Shown: positions 15,164 through 22,884, numbered from the stretch's first letter. The stretch: DNA of 22,985 nucleotides from Nitrospirota bacterium (GCA_021790695.1 JAJYGJ010000178.1:1-22985); one strand, 5' to 3'. Program-made: numbers and translations. The notes: generated from the sequence alone by a model not told the origin.

Positions 15164-15709
15164 TTACGCTCTCCCCAAAAGAGGAATCCTCCTCACAGAA
15201 AGCATTTCCAGAAGGGCGCGGTCGCGCGCCTTTTTCCTCTGCCGGTATTCCTCCTCATCCATGCGAGTGAGGGCTACCCTGCATCCGAAATGCCTTGCCG
15301 TGTCCCTGAGTGCCCTTTCATCGAAATTGCCGCCTCCGACGACAAGTAGATTGACGGTCTTTACGTCCCGTCCCTCGGCATACGGGCCGTAGATGAATGC
15401 GAACTTGACGGCGCTGTTTCTTAAAAGGGCCTTGAGGCTGCCTGTAAGCCCCAGGGATTTGGTTATCAGGTTTTTAAGTTCGGAATAAAGGGGAGAATTC
15501 ATGTCCGCCTGGAAGTATTTCAGGTTGGCGACCTTCTCGCTCCTGACAACCCCGATCTTTTCGAGGTTGTCGAGCTCTCTTTTGACGGCCGAGGGATTTT
15601 TCTCCAGGAGCCTGGATATTTCCCTCATGTAAAATTTCTCTTCCGGGCTGTTTAACAGCAGCGAGAGGACTTCAGCCCTGATAGCAGATGAAAAAAGTTT
15701 CTTCAACAT
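15164..15709 (-). CDS. Winged-helix regulator with a nucleotidyltransferase-like domain lacking catalytic residues
   Basis: The 181-residue protein has a winged helix-turn-helix (about 1-75: FYMREISRLLEKNPSAVKRELDNLEKIG is typical of ArsR/MarR-like folds) and a C-terminal domain like MNT-type nucleotidyltransferases. In active members the motif reads GS-x-A-x-G followed by a DxD; here the loop is GPYAEG (108-113) and the DxD positions are T118 and N120, so no catalysis is expected. Proteins of this two-domain kind are annotated as transcriptional regulators of unknown target. It starts at 15709 right after a promoter, with no Shine-Dalgarno, and is followed by the H1-like gene, possibly in one transcript. 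Autoregulation or control of the H1-like gene is possible but not shown. Confidence 0.75.
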   Translation of the reverse strand: MLKKLFSSAIRAEVLSLLLNSPEEKFYMREISRLLEKNPSAVKRELDNLEKIGVVRSEKVANLKYFQADMNSPLYSELKNLITKSLGLTGSLKALLRNSAVKFAFIYGPYAEGRDVKTVNLLVVGGGNFDERALRDTARHFGCRVALTRMDEEEYRQRKKARDRALLEMLSVRRIPLLGRA

Positions 15710-15716
15710 CTACATT

Positions 15717-15746
15717 TATATAAAAACAATTTTTTCCAGATGTCAA
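15717..15746 (-). promoter_or_regulatory. Promoter of the winged-helix gene, predicted leaderless
   Basis: On the minus strand a perfect TTGACA (15741-15746) is followed 18 nt later by TATATA (15717-15722). The -10 box ends 7 nt before the ATG at 15709, so transcription should start at or within 1-2 nt of the start codon. The rest of the 112-bp gap to nfo shows nothing else. Confidence 0.65.
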
Positions 15747-15821
15747 CATAAAAATCACTTTTTGGAACATGAGATGCCTAAAAGGGAACAGTTATTTTTT
15801 TGAAGGTTTGTCGGGCCGCGA

Positions 15822-16709
15822 TCACCGGCCGATGAGGGCACGTGCCGCCTCCAGGTTCATCGGGTCGTCGCTCTCCTCTTTTCTGGGCGTCTCCAGAACG
15901 AGCGGCAAGCCCCTGAATGGCCCGAAACGGATGAAACGGCGAAGGCCCCCGGTCCCTATCCGGCCCTTGCCAAGGTGCTCGTGCCTGTCCAGGCCGGAGC
16001 CGATCTGCCCCTTCGAATCGTTCAGGTGGACGAGGCGGACACTTACGCCCTGCGTCTGGCGGGCCAGTTCGCTCAACCCGGAGGCGGTCCTTATATCGTA
16101 GCCCGATGCGAAGGCGTGGCAGGTATCCAGACAGAGCCCTGCCGCTCCGGAGCTTCCGGCGGCCAGCGCAAGAGTCTTGATGGACGCGGCCCCCCCGAAT
16201 TGAGGCGGGCAGGCGGCGTTTTCAAGCAGCAGGCCAGCAGCCTGCGGGCCTGCCCTGAATCTCTTTTTTCTGCTTCCCAGCACCTTCTTAAGCGACTGGA
16301 CAAGAAGCACATAGCCGGAATCCCCCGTATCCCCGCCGGACTCATGGTCCGACGGATAATCCGCGGGCCGGCCCGCGGGCTGGCCCGCGTGAACGACCAC
16401 GTAATCCGCCCCTATCAGGTCCGCGCGGCGCATCTCCTCATCGAGCATCAGGAGGGATTTTTCCCTTGTCCCGATGTTCGCGCTTGCCAGGTTGATCAGG
16501 TAGCAGGCGTGAATGAAAACCGGGTCGAGGCCGAGCTTTTCCCGAAGCCGCCTGAACCGGCGGGCCTCTTCCTCCGGGATGTCCGTAAGCGCCCAGCCTC
16601 GCGGGTTATGGGAGAATATCTGCAGGGTGGAGCAGCCCAGGGCGCGCGCCCTCTCCAGGCTTTTCGGAAGCCCGCCCGCTATCGACGCATGCACGCCCAG
16701 TCTTCTCAT
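15822..16709 (-). CDS. nfo: Endonuclease IV (AP endonuclease)
   Basis: Endonuclease IV cuts DNA at abasic sites in base excision repair, using three metal ions. From the ATG at 16709 the protein has 295 residues and shows GVHASIAGGL near the N terminus, HNPRGW, FIHACYLINLAS, VVVHAG, LLENAA, GLCLDTCHAFASGYD, the metal-binding VHLNDSK...GSGLDRHEHLGKGRIG, and LVLETP. The frame is open upstream to 16871, but the extra 54 residues would be translated from a repeat element and are not family-like, so I reject that start. An insert after VVVHAG (PAGRPADYPSDHESGGDTGDSG) is low-complexity and longer than usual. A TATAAT box ends 7 nt before the ATG and no Shine-Dalgarno is present. Confidence 0.93.
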   Translation of the reverse strand: MRRLGVHASIAGGLPKSLERARALGCSTLQIFSHNPRGWALTDIPEEEARRFRRLREKLGLDPVFIHACYLINLASANIGTREKSLLMLDEEMRRADLIGADYVVVHAGQPAGRPADYPSDHESGGDTGDSGYVLLVQSLKKVLGSRKKRFRAGPQAAGLLLENAACPPQFGGAASIKTLALAAGSSGAAGLCLDTCHAFASGYDIRTASGLSELARQTQGVSVRLVHLNDSKGQIGSGLDRHEHLGKGRIGTGGLRRFIRFGPFRGLPLVLETPRKEESDDPMNLEAARALIGR

Positions 16710-16716
16710 TACATTA

Positions 16717-16722
16717 ATTATA
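16717..16722 (-). promoter_or_regulatory. Consensus -10 box of nfo, at the edge of a repeat
   Basis: TATAAT on the minus strand ends 7 nt before the nfo start codon, which predicts a leaderless mRNA. The -35 region at the usual distance lies inside the repeat element and is poor (AAAAGC at 16740-16745). The box is formed where the flanking TA meets the repeat terminus. Confidence 0.5.
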
Positions 16723-16972
16723 GAACCTATCTCAAAATCGCTTTTTTTCCCGGCTGCAAGAGGCTCAAACTCAAGGCATACCGCGTCATCAAGGGAATCG
16801 TCCTTGGGCGCAGCGCTGCTCTTGCCCCAAAAAGCCCACAGCTTTTCGGGGGCCCCTTTGCGCAGGATCATATCGGAATTTTGGGGCGCTTTCCCCTTTC
16901 TTCCGTACAGAAGAAAGTGTCTGCCGCGATTTCCTCTCTCTTTCGCTTCGGAACCGATTTTGAGACAGGTTC
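16723..16972. repeat. 250-bp inverted-repeat element between nfo and rmuC, MITE-like
   Basis: GAACCTATCTCAAAATCG at 16723-16740 and its near-perfect inverted copy at 16955-16972 (two differences) bound the element. Inside, the right part (about 16896-16954, CTGCCGCGATTTCCTCTCTC and CGCTTCGGAA) matches the copies at 6607-6654 and 14744-14823, while the left part to about 16785 matches 58-116. No transposase is encoded. One strand is open for 54 codons in frame with nfo, but the peptide resembles nothing I know. It fills most of the 345-bp gap between nfo and rmuC. Confidence 0.78.
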
Positions 16973-17017
16973 GATTGCCTTCCCTAAATATTAATTAGAG
17001 AATCGGGACCGGAAGAT

Positions 17018-17047
17018 TTGCTTTGGAAAAGGCTTTATTGCTAAAAT
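17018..17047 (+). promoter_or_regulatory. Probable promoter of the rmuC operon, predicted leaderless
   Basis: TTGCTT (17018-17023) and TAAAAT (17042-17047) are 18 nt apart. The -10 box ends exactly 7 nt before the GTG start at 17055, and no Shine-Dalgarno is present between them. Confidence 0.5.
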
Positions 17048-17054
17048 CTCCTTC

Positions 17055-18446
17055 GTGATTACCCTTCTTCTTGTGTCGATAGCCATCCTCCTGCTCATCA
17101 ACATCTGGATTTCCTTCAGGGCCGGCGGCAGGAAGCCCGCCGACCGTAACGACGAGTTTGAAAACCGTATTTCCCGTATGGAAAGCGGCATGAAGGATGA
17201 CCTTGCCCGCGCAAGGGAAGAGGCAAGGGCAGGCGCGAAAGAGGCCCGGGAGGAACTGGGCAATGCCCTCCGGGGTTTCAGCGATTCCATTTCGGCCCGG
17301 ATGGCCGAGATAGCCCAGCTTCAAAGAAACCAGCTCGACGCATTTTCCGGGCAGCTTGTGCACCTGACAAGGTCCAACTCCGAGCAGCTCGAAAAGATGA
17401 CCGGCAGGCACACGGAGCTTATCCAGACCGTGGAGAAGAAACTGGAGGGCGTGCGCGAGGCGGTCGAGGCAAGGCTTAAATCCATCCAGGAAGACACCGG
17501 CCTTAAACTTGAAAAGATGCGCGAGACCGTGGACGAAAAACTTCATAAGACGCTTGAGCAGAGACTGGGCGAGTCTTTCAGGCTGGTCAGCGAGCGCCTG
17601 GAACAGGTCCACAAGGGACTGGGCGACATGCAGAGCCTGGCGGTGGGCGTGGGCGATTTAAAAAAGATGCTCTCCAATGTAAAGACGCGCGGCATCCACG
17701 GCGAGATACAGCTTGGAAACATTTTGGAGCAGATACTCGCCCCCGAACAGTATGAAAGAAACGTGATGACCAAAAAGGGCGCCAGGGAGAACGTGGAATT
17801 CGCGGTAAGGCTGCCCGGCAGGGACCGCGAGGGCAGCGTTATATATCTGCCCATAGACTCCAAATTCCCGCTCGAGGCCTATTATTCCCTGGTCGAGGCC
17901 TATGAGCAGGGCAACCCTTCCCTGATGGAGGAGGCCTCAAAGCTCCTTGAGCAGACGATCAAGAAAAGCGCAAAAGACATCAGGGACAAGTACCTGGACC
18001 CGCCGGGGACGACGGACTTCGGCATCATGTTCCTGCCGATAGAAGGGCTTTACGCGGAGGTGGTCCGCAGGCCCGGCCTCTTCGAAGTGCTCCAGCGCGA
18101 ATACCGGGTCACGATAACGGGGCCCACCACGCTGGCCGCCTTCCTCAACAGCCTGCAGATGGGTTTTAGCACGCTGGCCATAGAGAAGCGCTCAAGCGAG
18201 GTCTGGAAGATACTGGGCGCGGTGAAGACCGAATTCGATCGTTTCGGCGAGGTCCTCAAGCGCGCGCAGGGAAGGCTCAGCCAGACCAGCAGGGAATTGG
18301 ACACACTGGTGGGGGTGAGGTCCAGGCAGATACAGGCGAGGCTGAGGAACATCCAGCAACTGCCCGGAGAAGAAAACCCGGTAATCCAACCGGAAATTCA
18401 ATCGGACGGGCAACCGGACGGGCCGGAGGGCGAGGAGGAAAACTGA
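17055..18446 (+). CDS. rmuC: DNA recombination protein RmuC
   Basis: RmuC is an inner-membrane-anchored coiled-coil protein with a nuclease-like fold that limits recombination between inverted repeats; its biochemical activity is not settled. The 463-residue product has an N-terminal membrane helix (about 3-20), a long charged coiled coil (about 35-200), and the RmuC core with RGIHGEIQLGNILEQI, YLPIDSKFPLEAY, FGIMFLPIEGLYAEV and GPTTLAAFLNSLQMGFSTLAI. The tail (IQPEIQSDGQPDGPEGEEEN) is acidic and repetitive. Initiation is at GTG 17055 without a Shine-Dalgarno, directly after a -10 box. The stop overlaps the next gene as TGATG, so at least three genes form one operon. The neighbouring element with inverted repeats makes its family role of note, though no link is shown. 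Confidence 0.93.
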   Translation: MITLLLVSIAILLLINIWISFRAGGRKPADRNDEFENRISRMESGMKDDLARAREEARAGAKEAREELGNALRGFSDSISARMAEIAQLQRNQLDAFSGQLVHLTRSNSEQLEKMTGRHTELIQTVEKKLEGVREAVEARLKSIQEDTGLKLEKMRETVDEKLHKTLEQRLGESFRLVSERLEQVHKGLGDMQSLAVGVGDLKKMLSNVKTRGIHGEIQLGNILEQILAPEQYERNVMTKKGARENVEFAVRLPGRDREGSVIYLPIDSKFPLEAYYSLVEAYEQGNPSLMEEASKLLEQTIKKSAKDIRDKYLDPPGTTDFGIMFLPIEGLYAEVVRRPGLFEVLQREYRVTITGPTTLAAFLNSLQMGFSTLAIEKRSSEVWKILGAVKTEFDRFGEVLKRAQGRLSQTSRELDTLVGVRSRQIQARLRNIQQLPGEENPVIQPEIQSDGQPDGPEGEEEN

Positions 18447-19426
18447 TGGACAAAAAGATGCCTGCGAAAGCGGCTGAACTGGGGCGCATCTGGAGGGCCT
18501 TCTGGACGGCGAGGCCCCTTATCACGGCAAACAACCTGGATGTCTTCAGGCACCTGAAAACACCCAAAACGGCCCGGCAGGTCGCCTCGAGGATAAAAAC
18601 GGACGCAAGGGCCACGGCAATCCTCCTGGATGCGGTCGCCGCCCTCGGGCTTCTCAAAAAAACCGGGGACCGTTACTCAAACGGCGAGGTCGCCAACGCC
18701 TTCCTCGTGCCCTCCTCCGCCTATTACCAGGGCGACATCATAAGGCACGCCGACAACCTCTGGAGGAGCTGGTCGCGCCTGGACGACGTGGTCCGCACAG
18801 GAAACCCCGCGCCGCGGGAAAAGACGGACATCGGGCCCTTCATAATGGGAATGCACAACCTGGCCGTGTTCAAGGCAACTCCGGTGATGGACGCGGCAGG
18901 GCTTGACGGCGTGAAAAGCGCACTTGATCTGGGCGGCGGACCCGGCACCTACACGATCGAGATGAGAAAGAGGGGTGTTGCCGACGTGACCATCTTCGAC
19001 CGGCCCGATGCCGTAAAAATAGCCCGTAAAAACCTGAGGAAGCACGGTGTCTCCGGTGTGAAATTCCTGACCGGCGACTTCCTGACTGACGACATCGGGA
19101 ATGGTTATGACCTTGCGCTTCTAAGTCATATTATGCACTCGAATTCAGGTGAAGGCTGTCTTTCCCTCCTGAAGAAGGTCAGGGCCTCCCTGAACAGCAA
19201 GGGCAGGGCCATCATACACGATTTCCAGCTTGAGGAAAACAGGACGGCGCCGCTTTCCTCGGCCCTCTTCTCGGTGAATATGCTCGTAGGCACCCCGGCG
19301 GGCAGGTGTTACACGTATTCGGAGTACCGGTCCTTTTTGAGGCAGGCCGGTTTCGGCGGCATTCGAAAGACCCTCCTGGGGGACACGATCATAGTGGAAG
19401 GCCGCATCCCGGAAGGGGGAGATTGA
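18446..19426 (+). CDS. O-methyltransferase-like class I SAM-dependent methyltransferase
   Basis: The 326-residue protein follows the plan of the acetylserotonin/hydroxyneurosporene O-methyltransferase group: an N-terminal winged-helix dimerisation domain (about 15-90, TARQVASRIKTDARATAILLDAVAALGLL) and a C-terminal Rossmann domain with the AdoMet motif ALDLGGGPGTY (159-169) followed by FDRPDAV and GDFLTDD. The closing region CYTYSEYRSFLRQAGF also fits. The substrate cannot be told from sequence; small aromatic or polyketide-like compounds are usual in the family. The ATG overlaps the rmuC stop by one base and GGAGG sits 8 nt upstream. The stop overlaps the TTG start of the next gene. Confidence 0.87.
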   Translation: MDKKMPAKAAELGRIWRAFWTARPLITANNLDVFRHLKTPKTARQVASRIKTDARATAILLDAVAALGLLKKTGDRYSNGEVANAFLVPSSAYYQGDIIRHADNLWRSWSRLDDVVRTGNPAPREKTDIGPFIMGMHNLAVFKATPVMDAAGLDGVKSALDLGGGPGTYTIEMRKRGVADVTIFDRPDAVKIARKNLRKHGVSGVKFLTGDFLTDDIGNGYDLALLSHIMHSNSGEGCLSLLKKVRASLNSKGRAIIHDFQLEENRTAPLSSALFSVNMLVGTPAGRCYTYSEYRSFLRQAGFGGIRKTLLGDTIIVEGRIPEGGD

Positions 19427-19725
19427 AAATAGAGATCCCCTTTGAAAAGACCGCGGCCGGGGTCCGGATCAAGGTGAAAGTGCAACCCCGCTCCTCAGGA
19501 AGGAAGATTGCCGGGCTCGCGGGGGACACGCTCAAGGTGAAACTTACAAGCCCGCCCGTGGAGGGCAAGGCGAACGAGGAGCTTATAGAATTTATGGGAG
19601 AGACCCTCGGCGTAAGGAAATCCGCGATCAGGATAGCCAGGGGTGGTTCCTCGAAACTGAAACTGATTGAAATCTCCGGGCTGGAACCCGACGCCCTGCG
19701 GGTGGAAATCCAGAACCTGGCTTAA
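19423..19725 (+). CDS. yggU: YggU/DUF167 family protein
   Basis: This 100-residue protein has the family core VKVQPRSSGRKIAG, LKVKLTSPPVEGKANEELIEFMGETLGV and IARGGSSKLKLIEI; the function of the family is unknown. The likely start is TTG at 19423, overlapping the methyltransferase stop (ATTGA) with GGGGGA a few bases upstream. The same frame runs back to 19306, but that part is a shadow of the methyltransferase gene and unlike the family. It ends 3 nt before the convergent stop of the GGDEF-EAL gene, with no terminator between them. Confidence 0.88.
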   Translation: MKIEIPFEKTAAGVRIKVKVQPRSSGRKIAGLAGDTLKVKLTSPPVEGKANEELIEFMGETLGVRKSAIRIARGGSSKLKLIEISGLEPDALRVEIQNLA

Positions 19726-19728
19726 AAT

Positions 19729-21543
19729 TCACTTTCCCGCCGCCATCAGGCTGCCGAATTCCTTTGCGGTTACCGGTCTGCCGCAGAAGTTGCCCTGCGC
19801 CTCGTCGCATTCTTTCGAAGACAGGAACGACATCTGGGCTTCCGTCTCCACGCCCTCCGCCACGACCGCCAGCTTCAGGATATGGGCCATGGCGATGATA
19901 GCGTCAATGATCGCCTGACGGTCGGGGTCCACGGGCAGGTCGAAAACAAAGGACTTGTCGATCTTGAGCTTATGGATAGGCAGTTTCTTAAGCCGGCTCA
20001 GGGATGAATATCCCGTCCCGAAATCGTCTATGGAGAACCAGACCCCGAGTCCGCCCAGGCTGCTTAAGTTCCGGATGGCGAGGTCCGTGTCCCGCATGGC
20101 AAGGGTTTCGGTGATCTCAATGCCCAGACAGGAAGGGCTGAGGCTGGTTTCGAGCAATATCTCCGAAACCCTTTCAGCCAGGTTCGGCTGCTCGAACTGC
20201 CGGGCCGAAAGGTTCACGGTTACGAACCGGAGCGGATATCCCGCCGACTGCCACTGTCTCAGTTGGGCGCAGGCGGTCTGCATGACCCATTGGTCGATCC
20301 GGGTGATAAGCCCGATTTCCTCGGCAAGCGGGATGAACATCGCGGGCGCGAGCAGCCCCAGTTCGGGATGGCTCCAGCGCGCAAGCGCCTCCGCCCCGAT
20401 TATTAGCTTCGTCTTCATGTTTACCTGCGGCTGATAATGGACGACCAGTTCCCCCTGCTCCACGGCCCGGCGCAGCCTGTTTTCAAACAGTACGCGTTCG
20501 AGGGTCCTCATATTCAGGGCGGAGTTGAAGAACTGATAGTTGTTCCTGCCCTGGTTCTTGGCATAATACATCGCCGCGTCGGCATTTTTAAGCAGGGCTT
20601 CGGGGTTTTCCCCGTCATCGGGGAAGACGCTGATGCCGATGCTGGCGGTCACGTCTATCTCATGGGCGCCGATGACGAACGGTTTTTTCAGCACCCCCAT
20701 GATCTTTTCGGCGGTCTTCAGCGCGTCATCGGGCCGCTCTACAAGCGGCAGCAGTATCGTGAACTCGTCGCCCCCGAAGCGGCCTATCGTATCGATGTCG
20801 CGCAGGCAGGACAGGAGCCGTCCCGCAACCTCCTTCAGCAGCAAGTCGCCCTCCGCGTGCCCGAAGGCGTCGTTTATGTTTTTAAAGCGGTCGAGATCCA
20901 GAAAACAAACGGCGAGCCGCTTGCGCAGACGCCGCATCTGGGCCAGTTCCAGCCGCAAGTGGTCCATTAAAAGCGCCTTGTTGGCGAGCCCGGTCAGCAG
21001 GTCGTGATGCGCCTGGTACTTGATGGTCTCCTCCATCTGCTTGCGGCGGGTTATGTCCCTGGCAATGCCCGTCGTCCCCGACACCAGGCCCGTTACGCTG
21101 AATATGGCCGTCTTGATGGTCTCGTACCACTTGACGTTGCCCTGCCTGTCCCTCAGGGACTCTTCTATTATCATCCTCTTGCCGGTCCTCATCACCTCCC
21201 GGTCGTCAGCCATGATTTTTTTTGCCAGGTTCGCCGGCCAGATGTCCAGGTCGGTTTTGCCCGCAATATCGGCAGGGTTCATCGCGGCAGCCTTCCCGTA
21301 GGCATCATTGGCGGCGATGTATCTGCCCTCGCTGTCTTTCATCCAGGCCATGTCGGGGATGCTGTCCAGGATGGCCTGCTGGCGGCGCGCGGTCTCCCGG
21401 ACAAGCTCTTCCGCCCGTCCGAGGTCCATAAGCTGCTGCCGGAGCTTGGGATAATAGCTTTTCCTGAAAGACCTCTCGCCCAGTCCGATTATCTTTTCCC
21501 TCAAGGCGTCAAGGCCTTCGGGGCCTTTAGAGCGCCTGCTCAT
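19729..21543 (-). CDS. PAS-GGDEF-EAL cyclic di-GMP synthase/phosphodiesterase
   Basis: The 604-residue protein has a charged helical N terminus (about 1-55), one PAS domain (about 57-170, SIPDMAWMKDSEGRYIAAND ... GIARDITRRKQMEE), a GGDEF domain (about 180-345) and an EAL domain (about 355-600). GRFGGDEF is intact and is preceded at the normal 5-residue distance by the inhibitory-site motif RDID (RxxD). The EAL domain keeps EALARW, VNLSARQF, EITET, DDFGTGYSSL, KIDKSFV, AEGVET and the final Q of AQGNFCGRP, so both activities may be possible. No membrane segment is seen, so it is likely a cytoplasmic sensor. The ATG at 21543 lies 17 nt inside the end of the alcohol dehydrogenase gene with GGAGG 6 nt upstream; a start at 21603 is open but lies deeper in that gene. 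Confidence 0.95.
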   Translation of the reverse strand: MSRRSKGPEGLDALREKIIGLGERSFRKSYYPKLRQQLMDLGRAEELVRETARRQQAILDSIPDMAWMKDSEGRYIAANDAYGKAAAMNPADIAGKTDLDIWPANLAKKIMADDREVMRTGKRMIIEESLRDRQGNVKWYETIKTAIFSVTGLVSGTTGIARDITRRKQMEETIKYQAHHDLLTGLANKALLMDHLRLELAQMRRLRKRLAVCFLDLDRFKNINDAFGHAEGDLLLKEVAGRLLSCLRDIDTIGRFGGDEFTILLPLVERPDDALKTAEKIMGVLKKPFVIGAHEIDVTASIGISVFPDDGENPEALLKNADAAMYYAKNQGRNNYQFFNSALNMRTLERVLFENRLRRAVEQGELVVHYQPQVNMKTKLIIGAEALARWSHPELGLLAPAMFIPLAEEIGLITRIDQWVMQTACAQLRQWQSAGYPLRFVTVNLSARQFEQPNLAERVSEILLETSLSPSCLGIEITETLAMRDTDLAIRNLSSLGGLGVWFSIDDFGTGYSSLSRLKKLPIHKLKIDKSFVFDLPVDPDRQAIIDAIIAMAHILKLAVVAEGVETEAQMSFLSSKECDEAQGNFCGRPVTAKEFGSLMAAGK

Positions 21544-22699
21544 AGAGGCCCTCCACATCCTTTTGTGACGGCCTGCGCGGGTTCGTGGCAAGGCAGGGGT
21601 CATTTATCGCATTAATGGCAAGCTCCGGGATATCGCTTCGACTGACGCCCAGCGCCCCAAGCGGCGTATCCACCTTCAGGGCCCTCTTTAACGCCTCCAG
21701 CGCCCCCAGGAGGGGCTTCTCGCCGCGGCCCGCCGCGCCGGGGCGCAAGCCCATTGCCTCCGCAATGGCCTCATACCTCTGCCGGGCGGATTCGTAATTG
21801 AACCCCATAACGGGGCCCAGAAGGATGGCATTGCACTGTCCGTGCGGGATATCCATGTAGCCGCCCAGGCTGTGGGCCATGGCGTGCACGAGGCCAAGGC
21901 TCGCGTTCGAGAAGGCAAGCCCCGCATAGAGGCTGCCGAGCATTGTCTTTGACCGCAGGCCGATGTCATCGGGGTTTTCAATCGAGGGCGGCAGATTAGC
22001 CGACATCAAACGTATCGCCTCCAGCGCAAACAGGTCGGTGACGGGGGAGTGGGCGGTCGAGACAAAGGCCTCGAAGGCATGCGTCATCGCGTCCATCCCG
22101 GTGTTGGCCGCAAGCGCGCTGTCCATGGTGGTATAGGTCAGGGGGTCCAGGAGTGAGACGTCGGGGACGAGCATCTTGCTTATGATCGCGATCTTCACCC
22201 GTCTTTCCGTATCCGTGATGATGGCAAACTGTGACACGTCCGCGGAACTGCCGGTCGTCGGAATGCAGATCAGTGGAGGTCCCGGGCTTGGTATCCGGTC
22301 TACTCCTTCGAAATCGAGGATATGCCCGCTGTTAGAGCTTAGAATGCCTATGCCCTTAGCGCAGTCTGTCACGCTGCCGCCGCCGACGGAGACGATCATA
22401 TCGCATCGCTCCCGCCAGTAAACCTCGAACCCCGCCTCAACCTCCCGCGCCTTGGGATTGGGAGTAAGGGCGGAAAACAGGAGACATGGAATCCCGGCCG
22501 ACTCGAAGCCTTCCATCACTTCCATGGCCCAACCCGCCTGGATGATGCCCGGGTCGGTCACGATAAGCACCTTTGAGGCGCCAAAATTCCTCGCGTAACG
22601 GGCGGCCAGGCGCCTGGCCCCCTCACCGAACATGAATTCGGGAGCAACAAACTTCCTCAGTTCGACACGCTCTCCCGGAATCCTGTTCTCAAAAATCAT
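21527..22699 (-). CDS. Iron-containing alcohol dehydrogenase
   Basis: The 390-residue protein belongs to the group III (Fe-type) alcohol dehydrogenases, NAD(P)-dependent enzymes that interconvert alcohols and aldehydes. It has the nucleotide-binding VSVGGGSVTDCAKG (GGGS at 106-109), IPTTGSSAD (147-154) and metal ligands D203 and H207 (GMDAMTHAFE) with histidines at 272, 276 and 286 (LVHAMAHSLGG...IPHGQCN). The substrate is unknown. I choose the ATG at 22699 since the sequence after it (ELRKFVAPEFMFGEGAR) lies where homologues start; an ATG at 22750 would add a Gly/Pro-rich 17 residues. Neither start has a good Shine-Dalgarno. A promoter at 22954-22982 leaves a leader of about 250 nt. The gene overlaps the GGDEF-EAL gene, suggesting joint expression. 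Confidence 0.92.
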   Translation of the reverse strand: MIFENRIPGERVELRKFVAPEFMFGEGARRLAARYARNFGASKVLIVTDPGIIQAGWAMEVMEGFESAGIPCLLFSALTPNPKAREVEAGFEVYWRERCDMIVSVGGGSVTDCAKGIGILSSNSGHILDFEGVDRIPSPGPPLICIPTTGSSADVSQFAIITDTERRVKIAIISKMLVPDVSLLDPLTYTTMDSALAANTGMDAMTHAFEAFVSTAHSPVTDLFALEAIRLMSANLPPSIENPDDIGLRSKTMLGSLYAGLAFSNASLGLVHAMAHSLGGYMDIPHGQCNAILLGPVMGFNYESARQRYEAIAEAMGLRPGAAGRGEKPLLGALEALKRALKVDTPLGALGVSRSDIPELAINAINDPCLATNPRRPSQKDVEGLYEQAL

Positions 22700-22785
22700 T
22701 TTTGCTTTTTTGCCGCCGGGCGGGCATCCCGGCCCGGGCCCCGGATTCATTGCCCGGGCCGTCCTGCCTCATCCCCATTTAAGAA

Positions 22786-22812
22786 CCCGCGGAAAGGGGA
22801 CTGGTCCGCGGG
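22786..22812 (-). promoter_or_regulatory. Stable hairpin in the alcohol dehydrogenase leader
   Basis: CCCGCGGA (22786-22793) and TCCGCGGG (22805-22812) form a perfect 8-bp stem with an 11-nt loop. On the transcribed minus strand it is followed by a short UUCUU, so it could be an attenuator or weak terminator ahead of the gene. Confidence 0.45.
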
Positions 22813-22820
22813 ACTGGTCC
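22796..22820. repeat. Paired GGGACTGGTCC motif
   Basis: GGGACTGGTCC occurs twice, 12-13 bp apart in phase, in the dehydrogenase leader. It is related to the tandem 15-bp unit at 4780-4809. The first copy overlaps the loop of the hairpin at 22786-22812. Confidence 0.6.
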
Positions 22821-22864
22821 CCCCGGGGGATTCCTGATGCGGGAATTTTTTATTTTTCATATTC

Positions 22865-22884
22865 GCCCGCCTGAGCCTGCGGGC
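22865..22884 (-). promoter_or_regulatory. Second hairpin in the alcohol dehydrogenase leader
   Basis: GCCCGC and GCGGGC form a perfect 6-bp stem with an 8-nt loop, just upstream of the small ATG at 22860. It could control access to that start. Confidence 0.35.

Noticed and set aside
14952..15392. A 146-codon plus-strand frame rich in Ala, Phe and Leu that looks like a membrane protein
   Set aside because: It is the complement of the lysine/alanine codons of the H1-like gene and of the winged-helix gene; the minus strand has the ribosome site and terminator.
16710..16871. N-terminal extension of nfo by 54 residues
   Set aside because: The extra part is encoded by the repeat element, is absent from endonuclease IV proteins, and lies upstream of a -10 box placed for the ATG at 16709.
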